DNA of 64,000 nucleotides from positions 528,560 to 592,559 of the forward strand of contig NZ_KZ984052.1 of NCBI RefSeq assembly GCF_003569805.1, read 5' to 3'. The notes under the pieces were generated by a model. That model saw only the letters and a list, made by a program, of their open reading frames with translations. It had not been told where the DNA came from and did not search any database. Shown here one piece after another: positions 44,833 to 53,986 of this stretch; position 1 is the stretch's first letter, and each line of letters starts with the position of its first letter. The stretch comes from Microbacterium halotolerans. GTDB lineage: Bacteria; Actinomycetota; Actinomycetes; Actinomycetales; Microbacteriaceae. The position numbers and the translations under genes were made by a program.

Positions 44833-46239
44833 CTACGCAGTCAGCGTCTTCCGGTAGTCCTGCGCGGCCGCGCTGATCGGCGTGAGTGCGACCGTCACCC
44901 TGATGGCCACCTGCTCATGGGGCTCGACTCTGCCCGGACTGCGGCTGCCTCCGCCGTCCTCGCCCCAGATCAGGGTGAGCTCGGTTCCGTCCTCGATGGA
45001 CTCGTCGATGCTGCCGAGCGACATCATCAGGCGCTCGCCGTAGCTGTACGCCGGGTAGGTGGCGTGCCCGACCAGCTCGCCATCCGATCCGAGCACCTTG
45101 TCGTAGTGCAGCCTGCCCGTCGCCGCAACGGGCAGATCGATGTGCTTCGCCGTGGGACCATCGTGCACGAGGCGGGCGTACACGTTCGCGAAGTCCTCGG
45201 GGTTCCACACCAGGGTCACCTTGCGGCGATGAGGCTGGTCAGCGAGCTTCTCCAGTGCCTCGCGACCGACGAACTCGTGGTCGAACTTGATGATGTGGCC
45301 GTAGTTCAGGTCCCACGGCGTCGCGTAGTAGTCCTCGACGTTCGGCGAGTAGTAGCTGCCGCCGAGCGCCATGCGCGCTGACGCACTGCGATCGGAGAGC
45401 CACTCACGGTACCCCTTCAGTGCGGGGCTCGAATACACGGCTGAGAAGGGCACGGCCCACCAGCCGGACTCCATCACCGTGCTGAAGTACGCCAGCGATC
45501 CGATCCGGCGCAGCCCGTGCTTCTTCCCCGCTTCGACGAGCGCGCGCTTGACGACGTCGCGATCCTCCCACGGCCCCGAGAGCTCCAGTCCGTACACGCC
45601 GCCCATGCTGTGCCGCATGGCACGAACCGAACGACCGGCGATGGAGATCTCACCGGCACGGAAGAACTTGATCTCCGGCAGCTCACCGCCGTGCAGTTCG
45701 CTGAGCAGCGCGTAGGCGTTCGGCCCCTCGACCTGGTAGCGGTAGAAGTCGCGCTTCTTCTCCTCGTTCAGCGACCAGAGCGGGTCGAGCCTGGAGCCGA
45801 CGTCGAGAGCGCTGATCTCCACGTTGTACTCGACCCAGTCAGTGGTCGCAGGGTTGCCCACGACCGCGAGATCACCCTCGTCGAGGTAGTACAGGATGGC
45901 GTCCCCGATCACGTGCCCCTCTGGCGAGCAGGCGACGAACTGCTTGGCCCGCCCCACGGCGAAGGTGGCGAACGAGTTGATCGCGAGCGACTCGAGCAGC
46001 TTCACGGCATCCGGTCCCGTCACCCGGAGGCTGTGCATGTGGTAGCTCTGATCATGCAGAGCGACGCCCTCGCGCCACGAGAGCTGCTCGTCGCGCCACG
46101 TGGTGTACTCCTGGCGGACGCGGTCGTTCGGCATCATCACGCCGAAGATGTTGAGCGCGTTCTTCGGCGCCAGCGAGTAGAGATGGTCGACGATGCCCCG
46201 CGGGCCGTCGACGATCGACTGAAGGGTGTTCTCGGGCAC
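44833..46239 (-). CDS. Tetrahydrofolate-dependent aromatic O-demethylase, LigM/DesA-like (GcvT family)
   Basis: LigM-type enzymes move the methoxyl methyl group of vanillate or related lignin aromatics to tetrahydrofolate. The 468-residue protein matches them in length and in its GcvT fold: YTTWRDEQLSWREGVALHDQSYHM, then FVACSPEGHVIGDAILYYLDE, YRYQVEGPNAYALLSEL and FDHEFVGREALEKLA near the C-terminal barrel. I placed the start at GTG 46239 because GAGGAGG lies five bases upstream; ATG 46260 is an alternative. No vanillate permease or ring-cleavage genes are nearby, so the substrate could be another methoxy-aromatic or methylated amine. Confidence 0.85.
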   Translation of the reverse strand: MPENTLQSIVDGPRGIVDHLYSLAPKNALNIFGVMMPNDRVRQEYTTWRDEQLSWREGVALHDQSYHMHSLRVTGPDAVKLLESLAINSFATFAVGRAKQFVACSPEGHVIGDAILYYLDEGDLAVVGNPATTDWVEYNVEISALDVGSRLDPLWSLNEEKKRDFYRYQVEGPNAYALLSELHGGELPEIKFFRAGEISIAGRSVRAMRHSMGGVYGLELSGPWEDRDVVKRALVEAGKKHGLRRIGSLAYFSTVMESGWWAVPFSAVYSSPALKGYREWLSDRSASARMALGGSYYSPNVEDYYATPWDLNYGHIIKFDHEFVGREALEKLADQPHRRKVTLVWNPEDFANVYARLVHDGPTAKHIDLPVAATGRLHYDKVLGSDGELVGHATYPAYSYGERLMMSLGSIDESIEDGTELTLIWGEDGGGSRSPGRVEPHEQVAIRVTVALTPISAAAQDYRKTLTA

Positions 46240-46333
46240 GGCGTCCTCCTCGTTGAGCATGTGCTGACGTAGTTCCGACCGTAGGCCGCGCCCGCGCACG
46301 TAGACGTGCGTTTCCCTTTGATCGGAAAAGCCG

Positions 46334-47539
46334 TCAGTCGTCGCCGCGATCGCGAACAAAGGCGTCGAACCCGGGAATGGTGAAGCGCAGGCTTCCATGC
46401 CCTGCGGGCTCGATGATGCCCTTGCTGATCAGCGACGCTCGGGCCACGCCCAAGTCGCCGGAGCGAACTCCCATGCGCTCGGCGATGTCGCGCCGTGCGA
46501 CGATGTCTCCTTCCAGCTCGGCCATCGCACGCATGAGACGACGCTCGTATCCCGTGGCGACGTCCCAGCGGGCCCCGAACATCGACCCCATCTGCGCATC
46601 GACCTCCGCCGAGCTGCGTTCCACATCCGACAGCGTGATCTCCCCGCCCGTCCCGGGACGGGCCGTCTCCCACGCGGCGGCGCCGATGACCTGAAGCGCC
46701 TGCGGATAGCCGTCAGCGCGCGCCACGGCAGCGGAGATCGCCTCATCGCGCCAGGTGACGCCGAGCTGACGCGCAGGCTCGACCAGCACCGCCTGGGACG
46801 TGTTCTCGTCGAGTTCGGACAGGATCGTCTCGTGTGTGCGCTCTCCGAAGGTGGCAGCCCGAGTCAGCAGGCTCTTCGTCTGCGGCAGGCCCGCACCGAC
46901 GACCGCCAGAGGGAACCGCTCGCGTTCAGCGTCCATGTTCTGAAATGCGTTCATCAGCAGTGCGACATCGCGGAGCGCGGCAGGATCGGGGGAATGATCG
47001 CTCCCGCTTCGCGGATCGAGCGGGGCGTGCAGTTCGTCCAGCACGATCAAAAGGCCTGCTCCCCCGCGCCGGCGCACCGCGTTCGACGCTTCGAACAGGA
47101 GATCCTCGATATCGGTGAGGGCCACCGCTGCGGATGCGTCAGCATCGGCCGCAGGGCCGAACTTCGCTTCGACCGAAGCGACGCCCAGGTGGAAGCGGAC
47201 GCCCAGTTCCTTGAACCGCTGGCGCGTGTGCGGCGAGTCCAGCACGTCGGCGCGTTCGAGCGCACTGCGCACCTTCATCGCCAGGTCACGCAGCACGGGC
47301 TGACGCTTCACGCCCGCGGCCCAGACCACAACGAATCCGTCGACGGCCGCCTGGTCGGCCACATCCCGGAGCAGGGAGGTCTTCCCCAGACCTCGCGGCC
47401 CCGTGACGATGGTGAGCGGACCCGCCATCTCGCCGAACGCGATCACCCGTGCCAGGCGGTCTCGCAGGGCTCGGCGCTCGTCGTCGCGCCCGACGAACAC
47501 GCGCGGACGACCTCCCGGAGTGTACGGATTCGGCAGCAT
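46334..47539 (-). CDS. P-loop ATPase with C-terminal winged helix, function unknown
   Basis: The 401-residue protein opens PYTPGGRPRVFVGRDDER, has Walker A VTGPRGLGKTSLL near residues 45-57, Walker B LLIVLDELHAP near 157-167, sensor-like VVGAGLPQTKSLL, and ends with a winged-helix domain (ERRLMRAMAELEGDIVARRDIAERMGV). It belongs to the AAA_16/STAND-like ATPases. No effector domain is fused. The start has AAGG upstream, and a large AT-rich inverted repeat begins nine bases further on, probably its operator. It follows the jetABC and lipoprotein genes on the same strand but seems separately controlled. Confidence 0.85.
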   Translation of the reverse strand: MLPNPYTPGGRPRVFVGRDDERRALRDRLARVIAFGEMAGPLTIVTGPRGLGKTSLLRDVADQAAVDGFVVVWAAGVKRQPVLRDLAMKVRSALERADVLDSPHTRQRFKELGVRFHLGVASVEAKFGPAADADASAAVALTDIEDLLFEASNAVRRRGGAGLLIVLDELHAPLDPRSGSDHSPDPAALRDVALLMNAFQNMDAERERFPLAVVGAGLPQTKSLLTRAATFGERTHETILSELDENTSQAVLVEPARQLGVTWRDEAISAAVARADGYPQALQVIGAAAWETARPGTGGEITLSDVERSSAEVDAQMGSMFGARWDVATGYERRLMRAMAELEGDIVARRDIAERMGVRSGDLGVARASLISKGIIEPAGHGSLRFTIPGFDAFVRDRGDD

Positions 47540-47547
47540 GCCCGCAC

Positions 47548-47590
47548 CTTACATCGATTTATACATTGACGAAATATAAATCGGTGTAAG
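47548..47590. promoter_or_regulatory. AT-rich 16-bp inverted repeat upstream of the ATPase gene
   Basis: CTTACATCGATTTATA (47548-47563) and TATAAATCGGTGTAAG (47575-47590) are inverse complements except for one base, around an 11-base centre. Its base composition is far more AT-rich than the surroundings. It lies directly before the start codon, so a dimeric regulator bound here would control the ATPase. Confidence 0.75.
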
Positions 47591-47624
47591 TGCAGTTGGA
47601 GTTCCCTCCCTTGCTCGCGGCCTG

Positions 47625-48350
47625 TCAGAGCGCCTCGCACCCCGAGACGACCGCCTCGAGGCCGTCGTTCAGCCCGGCCATGTCCATCCTTGAGACGGAT
47701 GTGACGACGTCGCCTCCCGCCTCGGAGACATCCGGAGCCTCCTTCATCACATGGCCGTTCATCCCGCCCAGGAGCGCGCCTACGCTGCCCGCCTCGTGAA
47801 ACGCGGGCTCTTCGCCGAAGCTCCCCCATTCGTTCGCATCCCCGTGCTCATCGATCACGTACGCGGCCAGCGCGCAGGCGTATGAGATCCGTCGTTCCGG
47901 CGTGAGCTGTGCGTCGGCCAGCGGAACGACGGATGCCGCCTCGCACTCGGCTTCGATCGTCGCAAGTGCCCCGGGCATGGCGTCGATATTATGCGACGCG
48001 ACGCCCTTCAGAATCTCGACCGAGGCTTCGCTCATCACAGCGTGGTCGGCGAGTTGGTATGCGCCCATCGCACCCAGCAGCCCTCCGATGGCGCCCAGCT
48101 CGATCGCCACGTCTTCTGTGTCCTCCCCGATCATCCGCAGATCCTCCCAATCCGCTGCGGACTGCAGCTGCTCCGCAGCGGATCCCGCGAGCCCGCATGC
48201 GTACGCGACCTGCCCGTCCGGCGTCACGTCGGGAGAACTGCCGCCCGGAGCCGACAGCGGGCTGGGCCCGCATGCAGTGAGCAGCCCGCCCGCGAATACC
48301 AGCGCAGCCGCCACGACGACGCCGTGCGCCCTGTTCCCCCTGCATCGCAT
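47625..48350 (-). CDS. Lipoprotein made of two tandem repeat domains
   Basis: No named family. The signal ends in lipobox LLTAC (Cys27). The mature protein is an internal duplication: residues about 45-136 (YACGLAGSA ... GAIGGLLGAMGAYQL ... C136) match about 151-238 (YACALAAYV ... GSVGALLGGMNGHVM ... C238), each with a Cys near both ends that could form disulfides. The ATG follows TATCGT by six bases, so it has a leaderless promoter inside the 31-base gap after jetC. It is encoded just after jetC, but a lipoprotein has no known part in Wadjet/Mks complexes. Confidence 0.78.
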   Translation of the reverse strand: MRCRGNRAHGVVVAAALVFAGGLLTACGPSPLSAPGGSSPDVTPDGQVAYACGLAGSAAEQLQSAADWEDLRMIGEDTEDVAIELGAIGGLLGAMGAYQLADHAVMSEASVEILKGVASHNIDAMPGALATIEAECEAASVVPLADAQLTPERRISYACALAAYVIDEHGDANEWGSFGEEPAFHEAGSVGALLGGMNGHVMKEAPDVSEAGGDVVTSVSRMDMAGLNDGLEAVVSGCEAL

Positions 48351-48356
48351 ACGGCA

Positions 48357-48362
48357 ACGATA
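48357..48362 (-). promoter_or_regulatory. Leaderless promoter -10 of the duplicated lipoprotein gene
   Basis: TATCGT on the minus strand, six bases (TGCCGT) before the ATG. Confidence 0.55.
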
Positions 48363-48381
48363 TCGAGCACGGTGCGGGATG

Positions 48382-51300
48382 TCACACCTCGGGCAGACCC
48401 ACCTTCGGTTTGGCCCACGAACGCCCGCGTGTGTCCTTCAGGATGTCGTACTCCGCATCGACGTGGGGCTCGATCGCACTGTACTTGTCGTTCGGCGCGC
48501 CGATCACGAGCTGGAACCCGAGGCCGCGCCACGCGCCGATCGCGCGTTTGGTGAAGTGCGCATCCGCTTTGATGAGCGCCTCGTCGAGGAACACCGGTGC
48601 GTACCTCGGGCGCTCGGCGTCGGCGTCGCCCAGCTGGTAGCGCAGCGCCGCCCCGACGATGAAGGCGATCAGCTCCTGCGACTCTCCGCCCGATTTCTCG
48701 CCGATGTGGTCGTAGAGCGCGACGTGCTCCTTCGTGACCGCGTCGATCTTCTCCGCGCTCACCCTGACGTGGCCGCGCACGTCTACGAGATCGGCGAAGT
48801 CGGGCGACGTGCGCCGGATGCGCGCGATCAGCCTGGCCATCCGGTCGTAGATCCGCTCGCGTTCGTCCTCGTTCGCCGTATCTGCGATCAGCGAACGGAC
48901 TTCGCGCAGCTCGCGCCGGAACCGGCGCCGCACCTCGGACGACGTCTCTCGCGCGACGATCTGCAGGCGATGCGCGTCGTCGTAGAACGGCAGCTCCTGC
49001 ATGATGCGGTTGACGGGCTCGATGCGCTCCCGGATCTCGCGGAGCGCGCGCCCGAGCGCGGAGTCGAGATTGGTGAGGTCGTTGCCCGAGAGACTGACCA
49101 GGCTCTCCCGCCACTCGGCCTCCAGCTCGTGCAGTCCGCTCGTCTCGAGCTCGGCGAGGATGCGCTCGAAGTCCGAGAAGGATCCCTCAGGGTCCGCCGT
49201 CAGGTTCGGGTTCGGCCATGCCTCAAGGAAGCCCTCCAGGGTACGGCGCAGCGCGTCGCGCTGTTCGGCGAGGGTCGCCTGCGCGGCCGCCTGGTCTCCG
49301 ATCAGCTGCTTCGCCGCCGTCGAGAGTGCGGCGTCGAACCGTTCCAGCTCTGCGGCACGAGTCGTCGCCTCCTGCCCAACCGGCGGCGCGAAGCGGTCGT
49401 CGAGGTAGGCACGCTGGGCGTCGGTGAGCTCGCGCTCCGCTTGAGTCGCCTCGTCGATGCGCTGCTGCGCCTCGTCGACCTCGTCGGTGATCGCGGCCCA
49501 GCGCTGCGCGATGCGCTCCTGCTCGGCCCGGGCACGGCCGGTGTGCTCCTGCAGCGACTGCAGCTTCTTCTTCGCCGCCCGTATCTGGCGCTGCAGGTCC
49601 TGCACCTTGGGATTGTCCACCGTGACCTCGTCGATGACCGCGGCCCATCTATCCCGCTCGCCGCTGACGGCGACGACGTCGATCTCACTCCAGGCGAGCT
49701 CGCGGATCCGGCCGTATGCGGTGAGGCGTGAGTCGAGGTCGTCGAGCGCTGCGGCCGCGGCGAGCTCGACCTGCTTCTGGTCGGCGAGTCGGGCGCGCGC
49801 CGCATCGAGGCTGCGGTTGATGCTCGCCATGCGCCGCCGATTCGAGAAGCCCAGCACGTTCGCCCTGCCGTGCCCGCCGTGCGCACCGCGGCTGCCGTTC
49901 GACATCTGCCCGGCGATCGTGAGCGCCGACGGATGTGCGTCGAGCTCGTCAGGGGAATCGACGCACACGAAGCCGAACTGGCGCTCCAGACGGTCCTGCA
50001 GCCAACCGACGAAGGAAGACTCCCGATAGTCGAGTCGGCCGGGCAGCGTCGCCGGATCGAGGCTGCGTGCCGCGCCGAGGTCGGACTCCGCGCCCTCGTA
50101 GCGCACCCGTACGGGCGTGCGCACCCGGTTGATCGCGGCTCGGAACGCGGCCAGGCGGCGCCGATCGATCAGGAGCGTCGTCGCGAACCCGCCGAGAGCG
50201 AGCCCCACGGCTTCGCTCCATGGCTCGAACTCGGTGCGCACCTCGATCAGCTCACCCACGAACGGCAGATCCTCCGGCATCAGACCAGCCGCGTCCGCGA
50301 GCGCCTCACGGGAGTCATGCAGCGCCTGCGGGATGCTGTCGGCGCGGCCCCCCGCTCGTCGGGCGTCGTCCTCGAGTGCCGCGACCTCCCGTTCGATCTC
50401 GCGAGAGGCGCCGCGCGCCTCGGCGTATGCTTCACGCGCTGCGCGCTTCAGATCAGGATCGTCGAGCGCTTCAGCGGCTTCCGTCTGCAGCGCGGCGAAA
50501 GCACGAGCAGAGGAGACGTCCGCGCCGAGCTGTGCGATCGTCTCGTCGAAGCGTGTGCGCTCTGCCTCGACCCTCGCCATGCGACGTTCGGTCTCACGCA
50601 GCTCCCGCTCAGCGGTGTGCAGTCGGTCGCCGCCCGCACCACGGAGCACCTCGGCGAGCCCGTCGCGCTCCGATTCCGCCGCCGCGGCCAGCGATTCCTG
50701 CTCGTTCACGACATCGTCGGCCTCGCGCTTGGCGCGCTGCAGCTCCCGTTCGGTCTCGCGCAGCAGCCCGAGGCGCTTGTCGTCTCGCCACAGCGATGCG
50801 ATCGACTCCGGATCGGAGAACACCCCGATCTCGTCGATCAGTCGCAGCCGCTCGGCCGACTCCTCGATCCTCTCCCGCATACCGCGGATGGGCGTCAGCG
50901 CACGCACCTGCTTGCGCGCCGTGACCATGCGCTCCCTGGTCGCATCGAGCTCATCGAAATGGCTCACGACCGCGTCGGCAGTGGCCAGCGTCTCGGGTTC
51001 GGAGAGCACCATTCGCTTGTACAGGTCGTCGACGGTGGTGATCTGCTGCCCCGCCTGGATGCGCGCCAGCAGACTCATCGCCTTCGTGCCGGCACCCGCT
51101 GCGCCTATGCCGAGGGCCGAATGCAGCCGCGCGGTGAACTCCCGCTCGGTCGCCACGGTCTCGAGGCCCGTCTGACGAACCGCGTGATCCGCGAGACGAA
51201 GTGCCGCCGCCGCCTCCAGATCGGTGACGTCGAACGCGCCGTCGACCGTGGCGCGCACGCGCACCGTGTCGTCCACGGTACGGGCCGCCGCCGGGATGTA

Positions 51301-51735
51301 CCAGGCGCGCACAGCGCTGAACTGCGAGCCGTCGTAGTCGGTCCAGGTCATGGCGACGGCAGTCCAAGTATCGGCGCCGTCGCCGCGGAGCACTCGCATC
51401 TGGGTGCCGTTCTCGGTGCGCGATTCGTCGATCTTGCCACGACCGTAGGACAGGATGTTGCGCTGGTCCTCACCGCGGGGGCGGCCGGTGACGCCGCCGT
51501 TGGACGCACCGTTGAACGGCGTCGTGTGCGGCATCATCAGCGCGATGTAGGCGTCCATCAGCGTCGACTTGCCTGATCCGGATCCGCCGACGAGCAACGT
51601 CGCCCGCGGCGAGAACCGCACTCGGTGCGCACCGTCGTAGCCGCCCCAGTTCACCAGCTGAAGCTCGTCGGCGACCCATTGCTGGCCGCGGGACTCGGCG
51701 GGAATCATCCCGAACAGGGTGTCGAGCATGGTCAC
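48382..51735 (-). CDS. jetC: JetC/MksB-type SMC ATPase
   Basis: This is the SMC-like motor of a Wadjet or Mks condensin. The 1117-residue protein has Walker [18 protein letters not shown] near residue 50, long coiled-coil arms with a central hinge, the ABC signature [13 protein letters not shown] near 1014 and Walker [12 protein letters not shown] near 1046. GTG start overlaps the jetB stop (GTGA) with GAGGAGG seven bases upstream. Both ATPase halves look intact. In Wadjet loci the nuclease gene jetD normally follows; here the next gene encodes a lipoprotein. Confidence 0.93.
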   Translation of the reverse strand: MTMLDTLFGMIPAESRGQQWVADELQLVNWGGYDGAHRVRFSPRATLLVGGSGSGKSTLMDAYIALMMPHTTPFNGASNGGVTGRPRGEDQRNILSYGRGKIDESRTENGTQMRVLRGDGADTWTAVAMTWTDYDGSQFSAVRAWYIPAAARTVDDTVRVRATVDGAFDVTDLEAAAALRLADHAVRQTGLETVATEREFTARLHSALGIGAAGAGTKAMSLLARIQAGQQITTVDDLYKRMVLSEPETLATADAVVSHFDELDATRERMVTARKQVRALTPIRGMRERIEESAERLRLIDEIGVFSDPESIASLWRDDKRLGLLRETERELQRAKREADDVVNEQESLAAAAESERDGLAEVLRGAGGDRLHTAERELRETERRMARVEAERTRFDETIAQLGADVSSARAFAALQTEAAEALDDPDLKRAAREAYAEARGASREIEREVAALEDDARRAGGRADSIPQALHDSREALADAAGLMPEDLPFVGELIEVRTEFEPWSEAVGLALGGFATTLLIDRRRLAAFRAAINRVRTPVRVRYEGAESDLGAARSLDPATLPGRLDYRESSFVGWLQDRLERQFGFVCVDSPDELDAHPSALTIAGQMSNGSRGAHGGHGRANVLGFSNRRRMASINRSLDAARARLADQKQVELAAAAALDDLDSRLTAYGRIRELAWSEIDVVAVSGERDRWAAVIDEVTVDNPKVQDLQRQIRAAKKKLQSLQEHTGRARAEQERIAQRWAAITDEVDEAQQRIDEATQAERELTDAQRAYLDDRFAPPVGQEATTRAAELERFDAALSTAAKQLIGDQAAAQATLAEQRDALRRTLEGFLEAWPNPNLTADPEGSFSDFERILAELETSGLHELEAEWRESLVSLSGNDLTNLDSALGRALREIRERIEPVNRIMQELPFYDDAHRLQIVARETSSEVRRRFRRELREVRSLIADTANEDERERIYDRMARLIARIRRTSPDFADLVDVRGHVRVSAEKIDAVTKEHVALYDHIGEKSGGESQELIAFIVGAALRYQLGDADAERPRYAPVFLDEALIKADAHFTKRAIGAWRGLGFQLVIGAPNDKYSAIEPHVDAEYDILKDTRGRSWAKPKVGLPEV

Positions 51736-52388
51736 GATGCGGCCTCCTCTGCGTTCTCGGTGTGCAGCCACGAGGCGAGCTCACGCAGTCGATCGGCGCT
51801 GAGCACGATCTCCACCAGAGGGCTGATCAGGAAGCGACCCTCCGACTCCTCCTCGACGATGCCCTCTTGGCGCAGACGCGCCAGCGCGCCCCTGACGGCG
51901 CGCTGTCTGCGGGCGACGTCGCCGTCGGTGTCGGTGAAATAGCTGAGCACGGTCTGCTCTACCTCCTCCACGTCCACGCGCGCCTGTCTCTCCCCCGCGG
52001 TCGACTCGCGCTGGTAGACCGTGCGCAGATACACGAGCACGAGGGTCTCAGCGCGCGAGTACGCCTCGTCGCGCAGCAGGATCGGCACGTCGAGTTCGTC
52101 GGATCGCACCTGCTGCTTGTACGCGACCCCGCGCGATGTGTCGACGACGAGGCGCACGAACAGGTCGTGCAGGCGCGACTCCACCAGCTGCTGGTTCTCG
52201 ATCAGCACCGACCAGTCCTCTTTGCTGCGCTCGGCGAGGAGGTAGCGTCGCTGCAGCAGCCGCACCAGCACACGTCGCACCTCGGGCGCGAGCACGCCGC
52301 GGTCACCCGCGAAGCACTCGTCGGGGTCGCTCTCCATCGGAACGGGCGAGATGAAGGCTTCGTCCTCTGCGGCGGCGGTGTCAGTCAT
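51732..52388 (-). CDS. jetB: JetB/MksE-type subunit (DUF4194)
   Basis: This is the KITE subunit that, with JetA, closes the SMC ring. The 218-residue protein has [22 protein letters not shown] near residues 33-54, [23 protein letters not shown], and a C-terminal winged-helix stretch [29 protein letters not shown], the DUF4194 pattern. The ATG overlaps the jetA 3' end by eight bases and the stop overlaps the jetC start, so it is strictly coupled. Confidence 0.92.
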   Translation of the reverse strand: MTDTAAAEDEAFISPVPMESDPDECFAGDRGVLAPEVRRVLVRLLQRRYLLAERSKEDWSVLIENQQLVESRLHDLFVRLVVDTSRGVAYKQQVRSDELDVPILLRDEAYSRAETLVLVYLRTVYQRESTAGERQARVDVEEVEQTVLSYFTDTDGDVARRQRAVRGALARLRQEGIVEEESEGRFLISPLVEIVLSADRLRELASWLHTENAEEAAS

Positions 52389-53847
52389 CGTCTGCGTCCT
52401 TCACGGTACGGGCGGTCACGGAGCCGAACGCGAAGCGGCGACGCGTGCCGTCGGGGCGGAGAGCCTCGACGATCGACACGTCGCCGCCGTCGGTCATGCC
52501 GTTGCGGTGGGCGATCTCGAGCAGGCCGACCAGATCGACAGGGCGGCGGCTCGACGCGCCGGTGAACGCGTCGCCGAGGTCGAATTCGCCATCGAGGGCG
52601 GAGACGTACGCCTCCAACTCGCCGTACATCGGGCCGCCCCAGTCGCGGGTGTCGGCGTCGACGAACTCCGCTTCGGCTTCGCCGAGCGCGAGTGGCTCGG
52701 GCGTACGGGGCGGCCGCGGGTCGGACAGGGTCTGACGCAGGTGGCCGACGCCTGCCGCCGGCAGGCTGCGCAACGGCTCGACGCGGTCGGCGGCGCGCGA
52801 CGACGACATCCACGTCTGCATACCGCTCATCACCTCGCGCAGCAGTTCGTCGACCTCGCGGTCGCGCGCGGGGTCGTGCGTGCGCACCTGGGCGGTGATC
52901 ACGTGCGACGCTCGCCGCTGCGCCGTGAGCACATCGGCGACGCCCTGCTCGACGCGCTTGGCGATCGCGTGCAGCTCGCCGCGCTGGTCCGCCGCGAGCA
53001 GCCGTGCGAACGGCTGCGCCAGCAGGTCGTGCACCTGTTCGGTGAGCTGGTCGATGTGCTCCGGATCGCCGATCAGCCCCAGCGCGCCGACGAAGGCGCG
53101 GCCCTCTGGCGTCTGCTGCATGATGTGCTGCCCGCGGTGCAGGTACTCGCGCAGCACGTCGCCGGTCGGCCTGATGTCTCGACGCAGCTCGGCGACCACG
53201 TCGCGCTGCATCGCTTGGATCGATTCCGCCACGCGGGAGAAGTCTGCCGGCAGTTCGCGGGAGAGGTGGAGCACGTTCTCCGCCTCCTCCAGCAGCTGCT
53301 CATCGTCTACGGGGTCGACCTCGCCGCGCATCAGCCGATCGATTTCGGCATCGATCTCGGCGCGCTCCGCCGTGAGCCTGGCGATCCGGGTGTTCGGGTC
53401 GGTCTCGGCGTCCTGCGTGAGCTGGTCGACGGAGTCAAGCAGGGTGCGCACGCGCGATCTCGACACGCGAGCGCGTCCGCCGCCCGTCCGCCCCGCGATC
53501 TCGAGCGCACCGACCGCCTGGGCCGAAAGGCGGTACACCTCTTGAGCTTCCTCGATCTGCGGCACGAGCCATCCGACGCGCACCCAGTAGCGGCAGATGT
53601 CGCGGCCGCCTCCTGCGGGAACGCGCCGCTCCCCCTCGTCGTAGCCGACCGCGCGCAGTTCGTCTGCGATCTCTCCGACCTCGACGTGCGCATCCGACAC
53701 GGCGACAGCCGGACGGTCGACCGTGAACACCAGCGAGAGCGCCGTCACGACGAACGGCGCGTATCGGCCGTGCAGCAGGTCGAGAGTCGGGTTCCGGAAT
53801 GCCGCAGCCGCACGCTGGTAGGCGGTCTCAGAACGCGAAGTGGTCAT
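52381..53847 (-). CDS. jetA: JetA/MksF-type kleisin subunit (DUF3375)
   Basis: This is the kleisin that bridges the JetC heads. The 488-residue protein opens [27 protein letters not shown], typical of DUF3375, with a conserved [21 protein letters not shown] near 90-110, a helical coiled middle and a C-terminal winged-helix-like end. I chose ATG 53847, seven bases after a TAATCT -10, so the jetABC transcript probably begins at the start codon. A GTG two codons earlier is an alternative. The gene sits directly after the terminator of a surface-protein gene. Confidence 0.92.
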   Translation of the reverse strand: MTTSRSETAYQRAAAAFRNPTLDLLHGRYAPFVVTALSLVFTVDRPAVAVSDAHVEVGEIADELRAVGYDEGERRVPAGGGRDICRYWVRVGWLVPQIEEAQEVYRLSAQAVGALEIAGRTGGGRARVSRSRVRTLLDSVDQLTQDAETDPNTRIARLTAERAEIDAEIDRLMRGEVDPVDDEQLLEEAENVLHLSRELPADFSRVAESIQAMQRDVVAELRRDIRPTGDVLREYLHRGQHIMQQTPEGRAFVGALGLIGDPEHIDQLTEQVHDLLAQPFARLLAADQRGELHAIAKRVEQGVADVLTAQRRASHVITAQVRTHDPARDREVDELLREVMSGMQTWMSSSRAADRVEPLRSLPAAGVGHLRQTLSDPRPPRTPEPLALGEAEAEFVDADTRDWGGPMYGELEAYVSALDGEFDLGDAFTGASSRRPVDLVGLLEIAHRNGMTDGGDVSIVEALRPDGTRRRFAFGSVTARTVKDADDD

Positions 53848-53854
53848 CCTCACC

Positions 53855-53860
53855 AGATTA
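53855..53860 (-). promoter_or_regulatory. Leaderless promoter -10 of the jetABC operon
   Basis: TAATCT on the minus strand, seven bases (GGTGAGG) before the jetA ATG and downstream of the 53.93-kb terminator. Confidence 0.6.
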
Positions 53861-53929
53861 CCGGTGTGCAGTCCTGTGCACGTTCCCGCACGGCTGAGCG
53901 GACTTCGAGCACGTCACCGAAACGGCATC

Positions 53930-53982
53930 GGTCTGCTGCCGGGTTCCCGCACTCGGAGGGTGCGGGAACCCGGCAGCAGACC
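53930..53982 (-). terminator. Perfect 23-bp terminator hairpin after the choice-of-anchor A gene
   Basis: The arms 53930-53952 and 53960-53982 are exact inverse complements over 23 bp around a 7-base loop, starting four bases after the stop codon. The stem is unusually long and perfect; no U-run follows on the minus strand. Confidence 0.85.
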
Positions 53983-53986
53983 GTGC

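Noticed and set aside
46295..46310. CGCACGTAGACGTGCG hairpin between the ATPase and O-demethylase genes
   Set aside because: The stem is short (six bp, four-base loop) with no U-run; too common in GC-rich DNA to call.
46334..48350. A hidden jetD gene downstream of jetC
   Set aside because: The frames here encode a lipoprotein and a P-loop ATPase; neither has the JetD (DUF3322/DUF2220) toprim-like layout.
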